Shown here one piece after another: positions 5,716 through 6,835 of a stretch of 6,835 nucleotides of DNA (position 1 is the stretch's first letter; each line of letters starts with the position of its first letter). The DNA lies in contig JAMCYB010000010.1 in assembly GCA_023474385.1 (NCBI GenBank), positions 1-6,835 of the forward strand. The letters are read 5' to 3'. A model generated the notes under the pieces. That model did not search any database. It saw nothing but the letters and a program-made list of their open reading frames with translations, and was not told the DNA's origin. The position numbers and the translations under genes are program-made. This DNA comes from Candidatus Martarchaeota archaeon (GTDB lineage: Archaea > Micrarchaeota > Micrarchaeia > Micrarchaeales > Micrarchaeaceae).

Positions 5716-6468
5716 CTAGATGTCGATCTCTAAAACAATAGGAGCGTGATCCGATCCTTTGACGTCTTTGAGTATTGATGACGATTTGACCCTGTCCTTG
5801 ATGTCTGACGAGACCATAAAGTAGTCTATCCTCCATCCTATGTTTCTTGGCCTTGCATTGAACTGGTATGACCACCAGGAGTAATGGCCGCCTTCTTTTG
5901 TGAACATCCTGAACGTATCTATATAGCCGTTTGAAATGAACTTTGACATCCACTCGCGTTCCTGCTCTGTGAATCCGGCATGGTTCTCATTGTCCCTAGG
6001 CCTTGCTATATCTATATCTTCGTGTGCAACGTTGAAATCCCCGCACATTATAAGCGGTTTTGATTTGCGCAGGCTGTTTGCATATTCCAGGAATTTCTTG
6101 TCGAAGTCGAGCTTCATGTCTAGGCGAGCGAGGTCGGGCTGCGCATTTGGGAAATAGGCATTGATGAAGTGGAATTTATCGAATTCAAGGTCTATTATCC
6201 TCCCCTCCTCGTGCTCGAAACCGTATGAGACGTTTACCGGTTTTTCTTCGACGATGCTCATGGTTCCGCTGTATCCTTTCCTCTTGGCCGGATTGATATA
6301 CCTGTAATGGCCTATGTGGCTTGTCTCCTCTGGTACGCTCTTTTCATCAGCCTTAGTTTCCTGGATAGCTACGCCGAAGTACAAAGAATCCGAAAGGATT
6401 TTGAGTGATCCGCTTCGTACGGCTGCCCTGATGCCATTAACATTCCATGATAGGAATTTTCTCAGCAT
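5716..6468 (-). CDS. Exodeoxyribonuclease III / AP endonuclease (ExoIII-APE1 family)
   Basis: This enzyme cuts the backbone 5' to abasic sites in base-excision repair and usually also has 3'-5' exonuclease and 3'-phosphodiesterase activity. All catalytic motifs are present in the 250-residue form: SWNVNGIRA (Asn9), IQETKAD (metal-binding Glu37), INAYFPNAQ (Tyr105), GDFNVAHEDID (Asp144, Asn146), GWRIDYFMVS (Asp225) and KGSDHAPI (Asp240, His241). Length is normal for the family, so the gene is intact. The start at 6468 is preferred because family members begin a few residues before SWNVNG. A TTTAAA box at about 6499-6507 would also start transcription near 6478, after the alternative ATG at 6489, which would add seven residues. 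It follows the XPF-family nuclease gene on the same strand, with a gap of about 70 bp, so the two repair genes may be expressed together. DNA-binding WWSYQFNARPRNIGWR (199-214 region onward) is typical of the ExoA branch. Confidence 0.95.
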   Translation of the reverse strand: MLRKFLSWNVNGIRAAVRSGSLKILSDSLYFGVAIQETKADEKSVPEETSHIGHYRYINPAKRKGYSGTMSIVEEKPVNVSYGFEHEEGRIIDLEFDKFHFINAYFPNAQPDLARLDMKLDFDKKFLEYANSLRKSKPLIMCGDFNVAHEDIDIARPRDNENHAGFTEQEREWMSKFISNGYIDTFRMFTKEGGHYSWWSYQFNARPRNIGWRIDYFMVSSDIKDRVKSSSILKDVKGSDHAPIVLEIDI

Positions 6469-6498
6469 ATGTATCAGTACTATTTCCATATAGCTGCT

Positions 6499-6507
6499 AA
6501 TTTAAAG
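6499..6507 (-). promoter_or_regulatory. Possible TATA box of the AP endonuclease gene
   Basis: CTTTAAATT on the minus strand lies in the gap after the XPF-family gene. It is placed to start transcription near 6475-6482, giving a leaderless or near-leaderless message for the ATG at 6468. The upstream weak ACTGAT is the only Shine-Dalgarno-like site. Read-through from the upstream repair gene is equally possible. Confidence 0.4.
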
Positions 6508-6538
6508 CCATATGTGCGCGCTTTCTAGGGGGCATCAT

Positions 6539-6835
6539 TTACTTCCGATTCGCGACCCTGTGCTTTGCGTCCTCATAATCCATGTTCAGTATGTCGAGTA
6601 TCCGCTGTGCCTTCACCTTGCCTATCTTGTCTATTTTTAGGAGGTCTTCTATGTCGCTGTTTGCTATATTGCTTATGCTGCCGAAGTGCGACAGGAGCGC
6701 CTTTGCCAGCTTGGGCCCTACGCCTGGTATGTTGCCCACTATGTATTCCTGGTATTCTGAATCCGTATAAGCATGAACGCCGCCTTTAAGAGAAGGCATC
6801 CTTGTTCTCTCAGATTGCTCGTGCTTTGCCAGTGA
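6539..6835 (-). CDS. XPF/Hef-family structure-specific nuclease, C-terminal end (partial)
   Basis: Only the last 98 residues are visible; the frame is open to the right edge, reading SLAKHEQSER before the first internal Met at 6799. This Met is therefore unlikely to be the start. The segment is a tandem helix-hairpin-helix domain: IVGNIPGVGPKLAKALLSHFGSISNIAN (first hairpin GVG) followed by IEDLLKIDKIGKVKAQRILDIL (second hairpin KIG). The preceding EQSER…YTDSEYQEYIV linker matches the junction between the ERCC4 nuclease domain and the (HhH)2 domain in archaeal XPF and Hef. These enzymes cut branched DNA such as flaps and stalled forks. The (HhH)2 part gives dimerisation and DNA binding. Whether an N-terminal helicase (Hef) is present cannot be seen. 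No PCNA-binding motif is evident at the C terminus (…YEDAKHRVANRK). It is same-strand upstream neighbour of the AP endonuclease. Confidence 0.85.
   Translation of the reverse strand, partial: SLAKHEQSERTRMPSLKGGVHAYTDSEYQEYIVGNIPGVGPKLAKALLSHFGSISNIANSDIEDLLKIDKIGKVKAQRILDILNMDYEDAKHRVANRK

Noticed and set aside
6469..6489. Start of the AP endonuclease at the ATG at 6489
   Set aside because: It would add seven residues not typical of the family, and the TATA-like box at 6499-6507 would place the transcript start after it. It is not fully excluded.
1..6835. CRISPR array, insertion sequence or integrated element
   Set aside because: No regularly spaced direct repeats, transposase motifs or target duplications were seen on either strand.

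Overview
The window is archaeal. It holds a complete 23S rRNA gene with archaeal/eukaryotic-type signatures (for example G at the position equivalent to E. coli A2058 and the archaeal form of helix 69). The protein genes have archaeal TATA boxes and GGTGAT-type Shine-Dalgarno sites, and two encoded proteins belong to archaeal/eukaryotic families: the KEOPS subunit Cgi121 and an XPF/Hef-type nuclease. The rRNA is short, intron-free and unusually divergent. It appears to stand alone, with no 16S, 5S or tRNA visible in the short flanks, and neighbouring genes are tightly packed. This suggests a reduced-genome DPANN (ARMAN/Micrarchaeota-like) archaeon, but that assignment is inference and was not tested.

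Layout. Bases 1-172 are an A/T-rich leader with a TATA-like box and a small hairpin. Bases 173-3050 are the 23S rRNA closed by a 19-bp end-pairing helix, followed by a T-rich terminator. Bases 3070-3140 are a short spacer that can fold, with no gene seen. A minus-strand gene for an unrecognised 269-residue protein (3180-3989) ends at a hairpin-plus-T-run terminator and has its own TATA box and Shine-Dalgarno site. Upstream of it, also on the minus strand, is a 364-residue all-helical, TPR-like protein (4047-5141). A 72-bp divergent promoter region separates that gene from a plus-strand gene for a Cgi121-like KEOPS subunit (5214-5702). The Cgi121 gene converges, 13 bp apart, on a minus-strand ExoIII/APE1-type AP endonuclease (5716-6468). 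Upstream of that, running off the right edge, is the C-terminal (HhH)2 end of an XPF/Hef-family nuclease.

The genes fall into three functional groups: translation (23S rRNA; Cgi121 for t6A modification of tRNA), DNA repair (AP endonuclease next to the XPF-family nuclease, same strand) and two proteins of unknown role. The strongest unusual signal is in the rRNA. Bases that I recall as nearly invariant are changed in the peptidyl-transferase centre, the P-loop, helices 69/71 and the sarcin-ricin loop. Several paired positions have changed together, which argues for a functional but divergent ribosome rather than a decayed gene. A few changes at pairing positions are not compensated and deserve checking against raw reads.
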